Counted from the stretch's first letter, positions 1 to 5,553 are shown. The stretch: DNA of 8,859 nucleotides from an uncultured Gemmiger sp. (GCA_944382805.1 CALWNS010000052.1:1-8859), one strand, 5' to 3'. The notes: generated by a model not told the origin, from the sequence alone. A program made the numbers and translations.

Positions 1-290
1 CCGACCTGTACGGCAGCGGCAGCGAAAAGAGCCAGGTGTATGTGTATAAGATCGACGAGAACGAGCGCACCTTTGCGCTGGACTTCTCGTTCGACGTGCC
101 GTATTCCTCCATTGTGTCCAACGGCACGACCTACGGCGATAACGGCCACTGGGTGGTGAACAGCGGCATTTCGATGGTGTTTGGCGAATACGACGCCGCC
201 GGCACGCTGATCCGCGAATACGCCTACGAATGCACGATGCAGAACTACCGCACCTTCAAATACGATTACCGGGGCTTCTGGTTCCTGTAA
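1..290 (+). CDS. Probable aryl-sulfate sulfotransferase, C-terminal fragment (5' end outside window)
   Basis: The reading frame is already open at the left edge and ends with TAA at 288-290, so 95 C-terminal residues are visible and the start is missing. The fragment is rich in aromatic and beta-strand-type sequence. It has a GHWVVNSG segment, then GEYDAAGTLIREYAYE, then a YRTFKYD end. This order (a GN/GH-x-x-x-N-x-G turn, a v-x-E-y-D-x-x-G-x-x-I-x-E-Y strand pair, a YR-x-x-K tail) resembles the last propeller blade of the bacterial aryl-sulfate sulfotransferase family (AssT), which moves sulfate from one phenolic ester to another phenol. The catalytic histidine lies further upstream and cannot be checked. 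Another beta-propeller protein is possible. The gene is followed directly by a hairpin terminator and has no visible link to the genes to the right. Confidence 0.55.
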   Translation, partial: DLYGSGSEKSQVYVYKIDENERTFALDFSFDVPYSSIVSNGTTYGDNGHWVVNSGISMVFGEYDAAGTLIREYAYECTMQNYRTFKYDYRGFWFL

Positions 291-296
291 GGCAAA

Positions 297-340
297 CGCT
301 CCGCCGGCGCAAAACCGGCGGGGCGCTGCTTGTTGTTTGT
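297..340 (+). terminator. Rho-independent terminator after the sulfotransferase-like gene
   Basis: An 11-bp GC-rich stem pairs 297-307 with 315-325 (one G-T pair) around a 7-nt CGCAAAA loop. A T-rich stretch (326-345) follows on the plus strand. It starts 6 nt after the TAA of the upstream gene. It also lies just beyond the stop of the convergent minus-strand gene, where only three T follow the stem, so it may be a weak terminator in that direction. Confidence 0.6.
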
Positions 341-343
341 CAT

Positions 344-1051
344 TTATTGGAAACCGCCGGTAAACAGCTTGTGCAGGCTGCGCGGGGTGACTTTTTCCGG
401 CGGCAGGCCCGCGCGCAGGGCCAGGCCGCGCAGCGCGGCGGACACATCGGTCTGGATGCTGCCGCGCCCCGTGCGGCTGGCAAAGACCGGCCCGCTCTGC
501 ACGCCGCGCGCCCGCGCATAGCGCAGCAGCGACCATTGCAGCCTGAGCGGCAGGTCGCGGGCGGCCGCGCCGGGCGCCCCCAGCCGGCCGGCGGCGACGG
601 CCTCCACCGTCAGGGCGGGCAGCTGGCGCAGCAGCAGGCCCTGTTCGGCAAACAGGCGGATCAGCAGCGGCAGGCGCGCGTCCGGCTGGGCTTCGGCCTC
701 GGCCAGCAGGCGCGCATATTCCGCCGCCGTCAGCACCGGCAGGGTGCGGGGCGGCGGGGCGGGCAGGGCCTGGCGCAGGTCCGGGCGGCCGCAGAACGCC
801 AGGTAGGCGTTGGCCGTCATCAGGCGGGCGGATACCGAACGGACGGAATAGCCCGCCGCCTCCATCCCGGCGCGCCACTGTTCCAGCAGCGGGGCTTCCA
901 GCGGGCGGCCGGCGGCAAATTTGCACAGCAGTTCCAAATCGCCCCGGTAGCGCCGCAGGGTGGTTTCGGACAGGCCGGCTTGCCGCCGCGCCGCCAAAAA
1001 GCGCTCGATCGCGGCGGGGTCCAGGCAGGGGGCGCAGGCAGGCGTTGACAT
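344..1051 (-). CDS. Catalytically inactive tyrosine-recombinase-like protein (pseudo-integrase)
   Basis: A 235-residue protein. The ATG at 1051 is chosen because AAGGAG sits about 7 nt upstream; the frame stays open to a GTG at 1258 but has no ribosome site there. Residues 10-90 look like the helical core-binding (SAM-like) domain of phage-type integrases. Residues 103-235 follow the catalytic domain of the neighbouring recombinase (1324-2163) almost position for position, including a shared GPVF-x-S-R-x-G segment. The active site is gone. The Arg of the GLR motif is Leu (residue 140), the beta-hairpin Lys is absent, and the H-x-x-R box reads R-S-L-H (224-227). The chain stops at 235, before the LGH histidine and the nucleophilic tyrosine. 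It should not cleave DNA but could still bind it or pair with the active recombinase. No promoter is visible directly upstream in the present orientation; one lies in the adjacent invertible segment, pointing away. It could be a decaying gene, but a long ORF with a good ribosome site argues for some retained role. Confidence 0.8.
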   Translation of the reverse strand: MSTPACAPCLDPAAIERFLAARRQAGLSETTLRRYRGDLELLCKFAAGRPLEAPLLEQWRAGMEAAGYSVRSVSARLMTANAYLAFCGRPDLRQALPAPPPRTLPVLTAAEYARLLAEAEAQPDARLPLLIRLFAEQGLLLRQLPALTVEAVAAGRLGAPGAAARDLPLRLQWSLLRYARARGVQSGPVFASRTGRGSIQTDVSAALRGLALRAGLPPEKVTPRSLHKLFTGGFQ

Positions 1052-1075
1052 AAGCAGCTCCTTCCGGCTGTGCCT

Positions 1076-1109
1076 GCGGCGGGACGAAATCATTATTTTG
1101 TCCCGCCGC
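1076..1109. repeat. Left inverted repeat of the candidate invertible segment (palindromic recombinase site)
   Basis: Arms 1076-1090 and 1095-1109 are complementary over 15 bp with one mismatch (G1086), around the centre CATT (1091-1094). The core 1079-1106 matches the reverse complement of 1291-1318 at 27 of 28 positions. Two inverted arms around a short asymmetric centre is the usual shape of a tyrosine-recombinase crossover site. It lies 25 nt upstream of the start codon of the inactive paralogue. Confidence 0.75.
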
Positions 1110-1158
1110 GGGCGCCGCCCGCCGCCTGCCTGCCCTGCCCGCCCGCCGCGCGGCGCCC
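1110..1158. repeat. GC-rich hairpin inside the invertible segment, left part
   Basis: A 9-bp perfect stem (1110-1118 with 1150-1158) encloses a 31-nt pyrimidine-rich loop made of GCC/TGCC units on the plus strand. The stem is perfect, but the region is extremely GC-rich, so chance pairing is possible. Confidence 0.35.
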
Positions 1159-1179
1159 CAAAAGAGAATGCAAGGCATA

Positions 1180-1217
1180 CCCCCGGCGCGGCCGGAATGA
1201 GCCGACTGCGCCGGGGG
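1180..1217. repeat. Hairpin directly upstream of the invertible promoter, possible insulator
   Basis: A 10-bp perfect stem pairs CCCCCGGCGC (1180-1189) with GCGCCGGGGG (1208-1217), with an 18-nt loop. Its right edge touches the -35 box at 1218. On the plus strand it is followed by TTGTATTTGG, which is moderately T-rich, so it could weakly terminate transcripts entering the promoter. In the inverted state it would lie between the active recombinase gene and the promoter. Confidence 0.4.
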
Positions 1218-1246
1218 TTGTATTTGGTTCGCCTTTGCGCTACAAT
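1218..1246 (+). promoter_or_regulatory. Sigma-70-type promoter inside the invertible segment
   Basis: TTGTAT (1218-1223), a 17-nt spacer and TACAAT (1241-1246) predict a start near 1253. As read here it fires rightward, through the right repeat and into the 3' end of the 1324-2163 gene on its antisense strand. There is no plus-strand gene for it to serve, which is what one would expect of a promoter in its OFF orientation. Confidence 0.65.
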
Positions 1247-1284
1247 ACAGTCAAACACATGGCGTGCCTGTTATGGTTTTTACG

Positions 1285-1324
1285 GCCCCCGCGGGACAAA
1301 ATAATGATTTTGTCCCGCGGGGGC
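1285..1324. repeat. Right inverted repeat of the candidate invertible segment (perfect palindrome)
   Basis: Perfect 18-bp arms (1285-1302 and 1307-1324) surround the centre AATG (1303-1306). The last base of the right arm is the last base of the TAG stop of the recombinase gene. The inner 28 bp (1291-1318) is the inverted copy of 1079-1106. Transcribed, it would form a strong hairpin, but no T-run follows on either strand, so it is a poor intrinsic terminator. Confidence 0.75.
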
Positions 1325-2163
1325 TACGGCTGCACCAGGCCCAGGCGCTCGATCTGCCGGGCGTGCTCCGCGCCGCTGGTGCAAAGGTAGATGCGGGTCG
1401 TTTCAATGCTGGCGTGGCCCAGCACATCGGCCAGGCGCACCACGTCGCGGCAGGCCGCATAGAACGAAAAGGCGAACAGGTGGCGCAGGTTATGCGGGAA
1501 CACCTTGCCCGGGCGCACCTGCGCCGCCGGGCACAGGCTTTTCATTTCGGCCCAGATGCGCTTGCGCGAAAGCGGCGCGCCGCTGCGGCTGCGGAACACC
1601 GGCCCGGCGGCAATGCCCCGGCCGGCGGCATAGCGCAGCAGCTTGCGGCACCGGCTGCGCGGCAAAAAGATGGTGCGCACCTTGCCTTTCAGCGCCACGT
1701 CGGCCCGGCCGCGGCGCGCGGCCTCCACCGTGACAAACGCCAGCTCGCTGGCGCGCAGGCCGGCCGCGCACAGCGTTTCCAGCGCCAGCGCCAGGCGCGG
1801 GCGGCACGCCGCGGCCGCGCACAGGCGGCGGTATTCGGCCCGGGTCAGTTCGCGGGCCGGGTCGCGGAAGGCGCGCCGCTGTACGCGCAGCAGCGCCTGG
1901 CAGCAGTCCCCGCGGCCCAAAAAGCGCAGCAGCCGGTTGAGCGCCGCCAGCTTGGCGTTCACCGTGGCCGGGCGCAGCCCGCTTTGCTGCAGGCGGCGCT
2001 TCCAGGCGCGGGCGGCCGCGCCGTCCAGTGCGGCCGCGCCCAGCCAGGCGGCAAACGCCGCCTGGCGGCGGGAAGCCTGCACCGTGCCGGCCGCGCAGCC
2101 CTGCGCGCACAGCTGCGCGGCAAACTCCTCGATCGTGCGGCGGGGGATGGTCGCCGTTTCCAT
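1324..2163 (-). CDS. Tyrosine recombinase/integrase, catalytically complete
   Basis: A 279-residue site-specific recombinase that would cut and rejoin DNA through a 3'-phosphotyrosine. The ATG at 2163 is preceded by GGGAGG about 7 nt upstream; the open frame continues to 2415 but has no ribosome site and crosses a terminator and the ferredoxin gene. Residues 8-90 form the helical core-binding domain and 105-279 the catalytic domain. All expected residues are visible: Arg137 in GLRASE, a hairpin Lys (159 or 161) in KGKVRTIFLP, H224-N-L-R227-H, LGH with His250, and Tyr259 in TTRIYL. The FPHNLRHLFA and ADVLGHASIETTRIY stretches are typical of a chromosomal integrase family widespread in Clostridia. 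The length is normal for a minimal integrase without an arm-binding domain. Its stop codon touches the right inverted repeat, and a degenerate relative follows on the same strand. No excisionase or prophage gene is nearby, so DNA inversion is a better guess than phage integration. Confidence 0.9.
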   Translation of the reverse strand: METATIPRRTIEEFAAQLCAQGCAAGTVQASRRQAAFAAWLGAAALDGAAARAWKRRLQQSGLRPATVNAKLAALNRLLRFLGRGDCCQALLRVQRRAFRDPARELTRAEYRRLCAAAACRPRLALALETLCAAGLRASELAFVTVEAARRGRADVALKGKVRTIFLPRSRCRKLLRYAAGRGIAAGPVFRSRSGAPLSRKRIWAEMKSLCPAAQVRPGKVFPHNLRHLFAFSFYAACRDVVRLADVLGHASIETTRIYLCTSGAEHARQIERLGLVQP

Positions 2164-2183
2164 AAAAATACCTCCCTTGCTTT

Positions 2184-2200
2184 GTGCAAAGTGCAAAGTG
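2184..2200. repeat. Short tandem repeat upstream of the active recombinase gene
   Basis: GTGCAAA occurs twice in direct succession (2184-2190 and 2191-2197), followed by a third GTG. On the minus strand it lies just upstream of the ribosome site of the recombinase gene, which has no recognisable promoter in the 56 nt after the ferredoxin terminator. It could be an operator or chance. Confidence 0.3.
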
Positions 2201-2219
2201 TGACCCGCCGCCCCCGCGC

Positions 2220-2258
2220 AAAAAAATGACCCCGCCGCGCATAACGCACGGCGGGGTC
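2220..2258 (-). terminator. Rho-independent terminator of the ferredoxin gene
   Basis: A perfect 10-bp stem (GACCCCGCCG at 2228-2237 with 2249-2258) has an 11-nt loop and is followed on the minus strand by an A and then seven T (2226-2220). It starts 17 nt after the ferredoxin stop. It separates the ferredoxin unit from the recombinase gene downstream. Confidence 0.85.
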
Positions 2259-2275
2259 TTGCTTTGCTCCGCAGA

Positions 2276-2443
2276 TTATTCCGGCTGGATGGCACCGGTG
2301 GGGCAAACGCCTTCGCAGGCACCGCAATCGACGCAGGCAGAAGCGTCCACGACAGCCTTGTCGGCCATGCTGATGGCGCCGACCGGGCAGGTGTCAACGC
2401 AAGCGCCGCAAGCAACGCACTCGCTGGAAACGGTATGAGCCAT
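2276..2443 (-). CDS. Ferredoxin, clostridial 2[4Fe-4S] type
   Basis: A 55-residue soluble electron carrier made of two near-identical halves. The cluster ligands are Cys9, Cys12, Cys15 and Cys19, then Cys37, Cys40, Cys43 and Cys47. Each group has the form C-x2-C-G-x-C-x3-C-P-x-G-A-I. This is the classic low-potential ferredoxin of anaerobes, the partner of pyruvate:ferredoxin oxidoreductase and hydrogenases. The length matches the family. The ATG at 2443 has AAGGAG 7 nt upstream. The gene forms its own unit, with a promoter at 2563-2592 and a terminator at 2220-2258. Confidence 0.95.
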   Translation of the reverse strand: MAHTVSSECVACGACVDTCPVGAISMADKAVVDASACVDCGACEGVCPTGAIQPE

Positions 2444-2562
2444 GGTGAAACTCCTTATCTCCGTGCGGTTTGAATTGACCCCGCCGCCGCTCTGCACGGT
2501 AAACGCCGGTTGGTACGCGGCGCCGGCCCAAGGCGGTCCCGGGGCGGCCCCACGTTTTTATT

Positions 2563-2592
2563 ATTGTAGCACCCGGCCCGCCGGTTATGCAA
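2563..2592 (-). promoter_or_regulatory. Promoter of the ferredoxin gene
   Basis: On the minus strand TTGCAT (2592-2587), an 18-nt spacer and TACAAT (2568-2563) are followed by an AT-rich start region. The predicted start near 2556 leaves a leader of about 110 nt before the ferredoxin ATG at 2443. Confidence 0.6.
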
Positions 2593-2730
2593 GCCTAACT
2601 TGTTGCGAATTTGTGCTTTCTGCCCACAAAATGCGGGCGGCGGCCGGCCGCGCTCATGCAACTTTTTTGCGTTTCGCCGCGCAGCGCCATTTTTCCGCCC
2701 GCCGCCAGGGCGCACAGCTCCCCTGCGCCC

Positions 2731-2759
2731 TTGCGGCCGCGGGGAAACCATGGTATAAT
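2731..2759 (+). promoter_or_regulatory. Orphan plus-strand promoter facing the 3' end of the AraC-type gene
   Basis: TTGCGG (2731-2736), a 17-nt spacer and TATAAT (2754-2759), with an extended -10 TGG just before it, give a strong match to a vegetative promoter. The predicted start is near 2766. No plausible gene with a ribosome site follows on the plus strand; the transcript would run antisense into the regulator gene that ends at 2796. Confidence 0.5.
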
Positions 2760-2795
2760 AAGCTCAATGCGAAGCGCACAAAAGTTTTGCCCGAG

Positions 2796-3677
2796 CTATG
2801 CGTTCTTCTGTACGTTTTGGACGCTTTGGGCGTATTGGCGCGGGGTGGCCCCGTACTCGCTGCGGAACGCGCGGTAGAAGTTGGCGTAGTCGCCAAAGCC
2901 GCAGTAGCCGCAGGCTTCGCTGGGGGCCACGCCGCCGGCCAGCAGCTGTTTGGCGATCAGCAGCCGCTTTTGCAGAATATAGCGGTGTACGGTGGTGCCC
3001 ACCTGGGCGTCGAACTTGCGCAGCAGGTGGTATTTGCTGATAAAGAACTTTTCGGCCAGCAGGTCGAGCGTAAGCGGCTCGTTGTAGTGTTCGTTGATGT
3101 AGCTGACCACCGCGTCCACCACCTGGTCGGTGGAGCAGTCGGCGTTGAACTGCCCGCGGCGGTCGGCCGCGGCGCGGTTCAGTTCCACCAGCAGCTCCAC
3201 CAGGCAGCCGGCGGCCAGCAGGTCGTTGCCGTATTCGTTTTGCAGGTGCAGCTCGCTCAGGCGTTCCAGCCGGCGGCGCATTTCGGCGCTGGCCGCGCCG
3301 GGCAGCCGCAGCAGGTTGGTGTGGCCGGGCACGGTGGTGTCAAAGCAGCGGGTCAGGCTGGTGCGCGGGCTGGACAGGCTTTCCAGGTAGGCGCGCGCCA
3401 CCCACAGCACGATGCGCTCATACGGTTCGGCGTCGGTCATGATGCGCGCCTGGTGCAGCTCCAGCGGGCTGACCAGCATCAGGTCGCCGGGGCGCATTTT
3501 GTACAGGTGGTTTTCCACCGTATAGCTCACCTGGCCGCGCAGCAGCAGGTAGATCTCGTAAAAGTCATGGTGGTGCAGCGCCACCTCGTTCAGGTAGGTG
3601 CTGCGGTAGCGGTAGACCTCGAAATCCCGGGCGATCATCGTCTGGCGGCGCGTATAGGGCTGGAACTGGGCTGGCAT
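2796..3677 (-). CDS. AraC-family transcriptional regulator of the uxu genes
   Basis: A 293-residue cytoplasmic DNA-binding protein. The ATG at 3677 has AAAGGAG 9-10 nt upstream. Residues 15-85 form a cupin-type sensor domain with a His-rich strand (HHHDFYEIY, 35-43), RPGD at 62-65 and a later His75, the pattern used for ligand binding by sugar-responsive AraC proteins. Residues 187-287 are the paired helix-turn-helix domain, with SKYHLLRKF in the first unit and GFGDYANFYRAFRSEYGATP in the family signature region. It is transcribed divergently from uxuB with a 195-bp gap containing both promoters, so it very probably controls the hexuronate genes and possibly itself. The inducer is likely a hexuronate or pathway intermediate, which is inference. 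Activator versus repressor cannot be decided from the sequence. Confidence 0.9.
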   Translation of the reverse strand: MPAQFQPYTRRQTMIARDFEVYRYRSTYLNEVALHHHDFYEIYLLLRGQVSYTVENHLYKMRPGDLMLVSPLELHQARIMTDAEPYERIVLWVARAYLESLSSPRTSLTRCFDTTVPGHTNLLRLPGAASAEMRRRLERLSELHLQNEYGNDLLAAGCLVELLVELNRAAADRRGQFNADCSTDQVVDAVVSYINEHYNEPLTLDLLAEKFFISKYHLLRKFDAQVGTTVHRYILQKRLLIAKQLLAGGVAPSEACGYCGFGDYANFYRAFRSEYGATPRQYAQSVQNVQKNA

Positions 3678-3727
3678 GGCAAACGGCTCCTTTCAGGGCG
3701 GGACGGCGCGCTTTTTCTATCGTTTTT

Positions 3728-3756
3728 ATTCTATCGCAATTTTCGCAACCTTTCAA
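3728..3756 (-). promoter_or_regulatory. Promoter of the AraC-type regulator gene
   Basis: On the minus strand TTGAAA (3756-3751), a 17-nt spacer and TAGAAT (3733-3728), followed by AAAA, predict a start near 3721 and a leader of about 45 nt. The -35 box lies inside the TTTCAAG element shared with the uxuB promoter side. Confidence 0.6.
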
Positions 3757-3775
3757 GCAATTCCGCCAATTCAAG
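3752..3775. promoter_or_regulatory. Candidate regulator-binding direct repeats between the divergent promoters
   Basis: TTCAAG occurs at 3752-3757 and again at 3770-3775, 18 bp apart in the same orientation. The left copy covers the -35 box of the regulator promoter and the right copy covers the -35 box of the uxuB promoter. AraC-family proteins commonly bind direct repeats next to or over the -35 box, so these are good operator candidates, though short. Confidence 0.35.
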
Positions 3776-3798
3776 TTGCAAAAATATGATCGTATACT
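3770..3798 (+). promoter_or_regulatory. Promoter of the uxuB-uxuA operon
   Basis: TTCAAG (3770-3775), a 17-nt spacer and TATACT (3793-3798) predict a start near 3805 and a leader of about 68 nt. The poor -35 box fits a promoter that needs an activator such as the adjacent AraC-type protein. Confidence 0.45.
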
Positions 3799-3872
3799 TA
3801 GAGGCAGAAAGGCGGAACCGCCGCCGGCCCGCCTCAAAGCATAAATGGCATGAATAAGGAGAGTGTATCCGT

Positions 3873-5486
3873 ATGCAAATGAATGCTGCATCCATCCAGA
3901 ACCAGAAAGCCGAGTGGGAGGCCCTGGGCGTCAAGGTCCCGGGCTTTGACCGGCCGGCCGTGATCGCCGCCACCAAAGAGCACCCCATCTGGGTCCACTT
4001 TGGCGCGGGCAACATCTTCCGCGGCTTTGTGGCCGCCCTGCAGCAGCGCCTGCTGAACGAAGGCGCGAGCGACAAGGGCATCATCGCCGCCGACACCTTC
4101 GACTACGACATCATCGACAAGATCTACACCCCCTTTGACTGCCTGACCATGAACGTGACGCTGAACCCGGACGGCACCACCAGCCGCGAGATCATTGGCA
4201 GCGTGGTCGAAGGGCTGAAGGCCGATTCCTCCGACGCGGCCATGATGGCGCGCTTCCGCCAGATCTTTACCGACCCCGGCCTGCAGATGATCTCCTTTAC
4301 CATCACCGAGAAGGGCTACGCCATCTACCGCCCGGACGGCAGCCTGATGCCGGTGGTGCAGGCGGATATCGACGAAGGCCCCGCCAAGGCCCGCCACGCC
4401 ATGAGCCTGGTGGCCGCCCTGCTGCTGGAGCGCTTTAACGCCGGCAAGTACCCGCTGGCCGTGGTCAGCATGGACAACTGCAGCCACAACGGCGAAAAGC
4501 TGCAGTCCAGCGTGATGGCCATCGCCAAGGCCTGGCTGGAAAAGGGCTATGTGGGCCAGGATTTCATCGACTACCTGACCGACGAGAGCAAGATCGCCTT
4601 CCCCTGGTCGATGATCGACAAGATCACCCCGCGCCCGCACAAGATCGTGGAGGAGAGCCTGGCCAAGGACGGCATCGAGGACATGGCCCCCATCGTGACC
4701 AGCAAAAACACCTTTATCGCGGCGTTCGTCAACGCCGAGCGCCCGCAGTACCTGGTGATCGAGGACAAGTTCCCCAACGGCCGCCCGCCGCTGGAAAAGG
4801 CCGGCGTGTACATGACCGACCGCGACACCGTGAACAAGACCGAGCGCATGAAGGTCACCACCTGCCTGAACCCGCTGCACACCGCCATGAGCGTGTACGG
4901 CTGTATGCTGGGCTACACCCTGATCTGCGACGAGATGAAGGACGCCGACATCGTGGCACTGATCAAGCGCCTGGGCTATGTCGAGGGCCTGCCCGTGGTA
5001 GTCAACCCCGGCATCCTGGACCCCAAGGCCTTTATTGACGAAGTGGTGGAGCAGCGCCTGCCCAACCCGTTCATGCCGGACGCGCCGCAGCGCATCGCCA
5101 CCGATACCTCCCAGAAGGTGGGCATCCGCTTTGGCGAGACCATCAAGAGCTATATTGCCGAAGGCCGCGACCTGAACACGCTGGTCTCCATCCCGCTGGC
5201 CCTGGCCGGCTGGCTGCGTTACCTGCTGGCCGTGGACGACGAGGGCAACGCCTTTGAGGTCAGCGCCGACCCGCTGAAGGACGAGCTGCAGGCCAAGCTG
5301 GCCGGCATCGAAGCGGGCAAGCCGGAGAGCTACCAGGGCCAGCTGAAGGGCATTTTGAACAACGCCTCCATCTTTGGCGTGGACCTGACCGCCACCCCGC
5401 TGGCCGACAAGATCGAAAGCTATTTTGTGGCCGAGCTGGCCGGCCCCGGCGCCGTGCGCAAGACCCTGCACGATGCGCTGAACTGA
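3873..5486 (+). CDS. uxuB: Fructuronate reductase (D-mannonate oxidoreductase)
   Basis: A 537-residue cytoplasmic NAD-dependent dehydrogenase of the long-chain mannitol dehydrogenase family. In hexuronate catabolism it interconverts D-fructuronate and D-mannonate. An N-terminal Rossmann domain opens with HFGAGNIFRGF (42-52), and SMDNCSHNG (199-207) is the conserved link region. The C-terminal helical domain carries the catalytic pattern Lys327-x5-Asn333-x2-His336, in MKVTTCLNPLH. The length suits the Firmicutes form. The ATG at 3873 follows AAGGAG with an 11-nt gap, rather long, but no better start is seen. It leads an operon with uxuA, 67 nt downstream. The assignment as UxuB rather than tagaturonate or mannitol dehydrogenase rests mainly on this pairing. 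The long ORFs antisense to it reflect biased GC-rich codons, not genes. Confidence 0.9.
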   Translation: MQMNAASIQNQKAEWEALGVKVPGFDRPAVIAATKEHPIWVHFGAGNIFRGFVAALQQRLLNEGASDKGIIAADTFDYDIIDKIYTPFDCLTMNVTLNPDGTTSREIIGSVVEGLKADSSDAAMMARFRQIFTDPGLQMISFTITEKGYAIYRPDGSLMPVVQADIDEGPAKARHAMSLVAALLLERFNAGKYPLAVVSMDNCSHNGEKLQSSVMAIAKAWLEKGYVGQDFIDYLTDESKIAFPWSMIDKITPRPHKIVEESLAKDGIEDMAPIVTSKNTFIAAFVNAERPQYLVIEDKFPNGRPPLEKAGVYMTDRDTVNKTERMKVTTCLNPLHTAMSVYGCMLGYTLICDEMKDADIVALIKRLGYVEGLPVVVNPGILDPKAFIDEVVEQRLPNPFMPDAPQRIATDTSQKVGIRFGETIKSYIAEGRDLNTLVSIPLALAGWLRYLLAVDDEGNAFEVSADPLKDELQAKLAGIEAGKPESYQGQLKGILNNASIFGVDLTATPLADKIESYFVAELAGPGAVRKTLHDALN

Positions 5487-5498
5487 CCCCGTGCCGAG

Positions 5499-5519
5499 CC
5501 GGGCGGCCGCGGCCCCCGG
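5499..5519. other. GC-rich hairpin in the uxuB-uxuA gap
   Basis: CCGGG (5499-5503) pairs with CCCGG (5515-5519) over a further GGCC/GGCC inner pairing. No T-run follows, so it is not an intrinsic terminator. It could stabilise the upstream message or tune the uxuB to uxuA ratio, or may simply reflect composition. Confidence 0.3.
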
Positions 5520-5553
5520 TTTGCGATACAAAACAAAAACAGGAGGAAACACT

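Larger units (their letters stand above)
1079..1318. other. Candidate invertible promoter segment (inverton) between two recombinase genes
   Basis: A 184-bp spacer (1107-1290) is bounded by 28-bp inverted repeats that differ at one base. The 4-nt centres read CATT on the left and AATG on the right, so strand exchange between them would invert the DNA between rather than delete it. The spacer holds one good promoter on the plus strand (1218-1246) and two GC-rich hairpins. Nothing in it looks coding. The flanking minus-strand gene 1324-2163 encodes an intact tyrosine recombinase, the expected enzyme. On inversion (position x becomes 2397 minus x) the promoter would sit at 1151-1179 on the minus strand, with a start near 1144, driving the gene at 344-1051. 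Alternatives are a MITE-like element or two copies of a dispersed palindromic repeat. That it inverts is inference; the repeats and promoter are directly visible. Confidence 0.65.
2444..2795. other. 352-bp noncoding gap between the ferredoxin and AraC-type regulator genes
   Basis: No convincing gene is present. The gap holds the ferredoxin promoter and its roughly 110-nt leader on the minus strand, an unexplained plus-strand promoter at 2731-2759, and a 7-bp hairpin (2708-2714 with 2724-2730) directly before that promoter. No T-tailed terminator for the minus-strand regulator gene was found here. Confidence 0.5.

Noticed and set aside
230..1048. A 272-codon plus-strand ORF opposite the inactive recombinase paralogue
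   Set aside because: Arg/Gln/Gly-rich shadow that starts inside the sulfotransferase-like gene and crosses its terminator; the minus strand has coherent integrase homology.
1052..1258. N-terminal extension of the inactive recombinase to a GTG at 1258
   Set aside because: No ribosome site at 1258, Arg/Gly-rich sequence unlike the family, and it would run through the inverted repeat; the ATG at 1051 has a strong ribosome site.
1079..1318. Reading the two palindromes as ordinary intrinsic terminators
   Set aside because: Neither is followed by a T-run on either strand, and the asymmetric centres make the copies true inverted repeats. A MITE-like element remains possible; I saw no clear target-site duplication outside the repeats.
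344..2163. Integrase pair as the remnant of a prophage or integrative element
   Set aside because: No excisionase, replication, capsid or conjugation genes, no tRNA and no attachment-site duplication are visible within the window; elements extending beyond it cannot be excluded.
2164..2415. N-terminal extension of the active recombinase to 2415
   Set aside because: It would overlap the ferredoxin gene and its terminator; the ATG at 2163 has GGGAGG at the right distance and starts the family's usual N-terminus.
2442..3857. A 471-codon plus-strand ORF across the ferredoxin leader and AraC-type gene
   Set aside because: Gln/His/Ala/Gly-rich translation typical of the reverse complement of a GC-rich gene; the opposite strand encodes a clear AraC-family protein.
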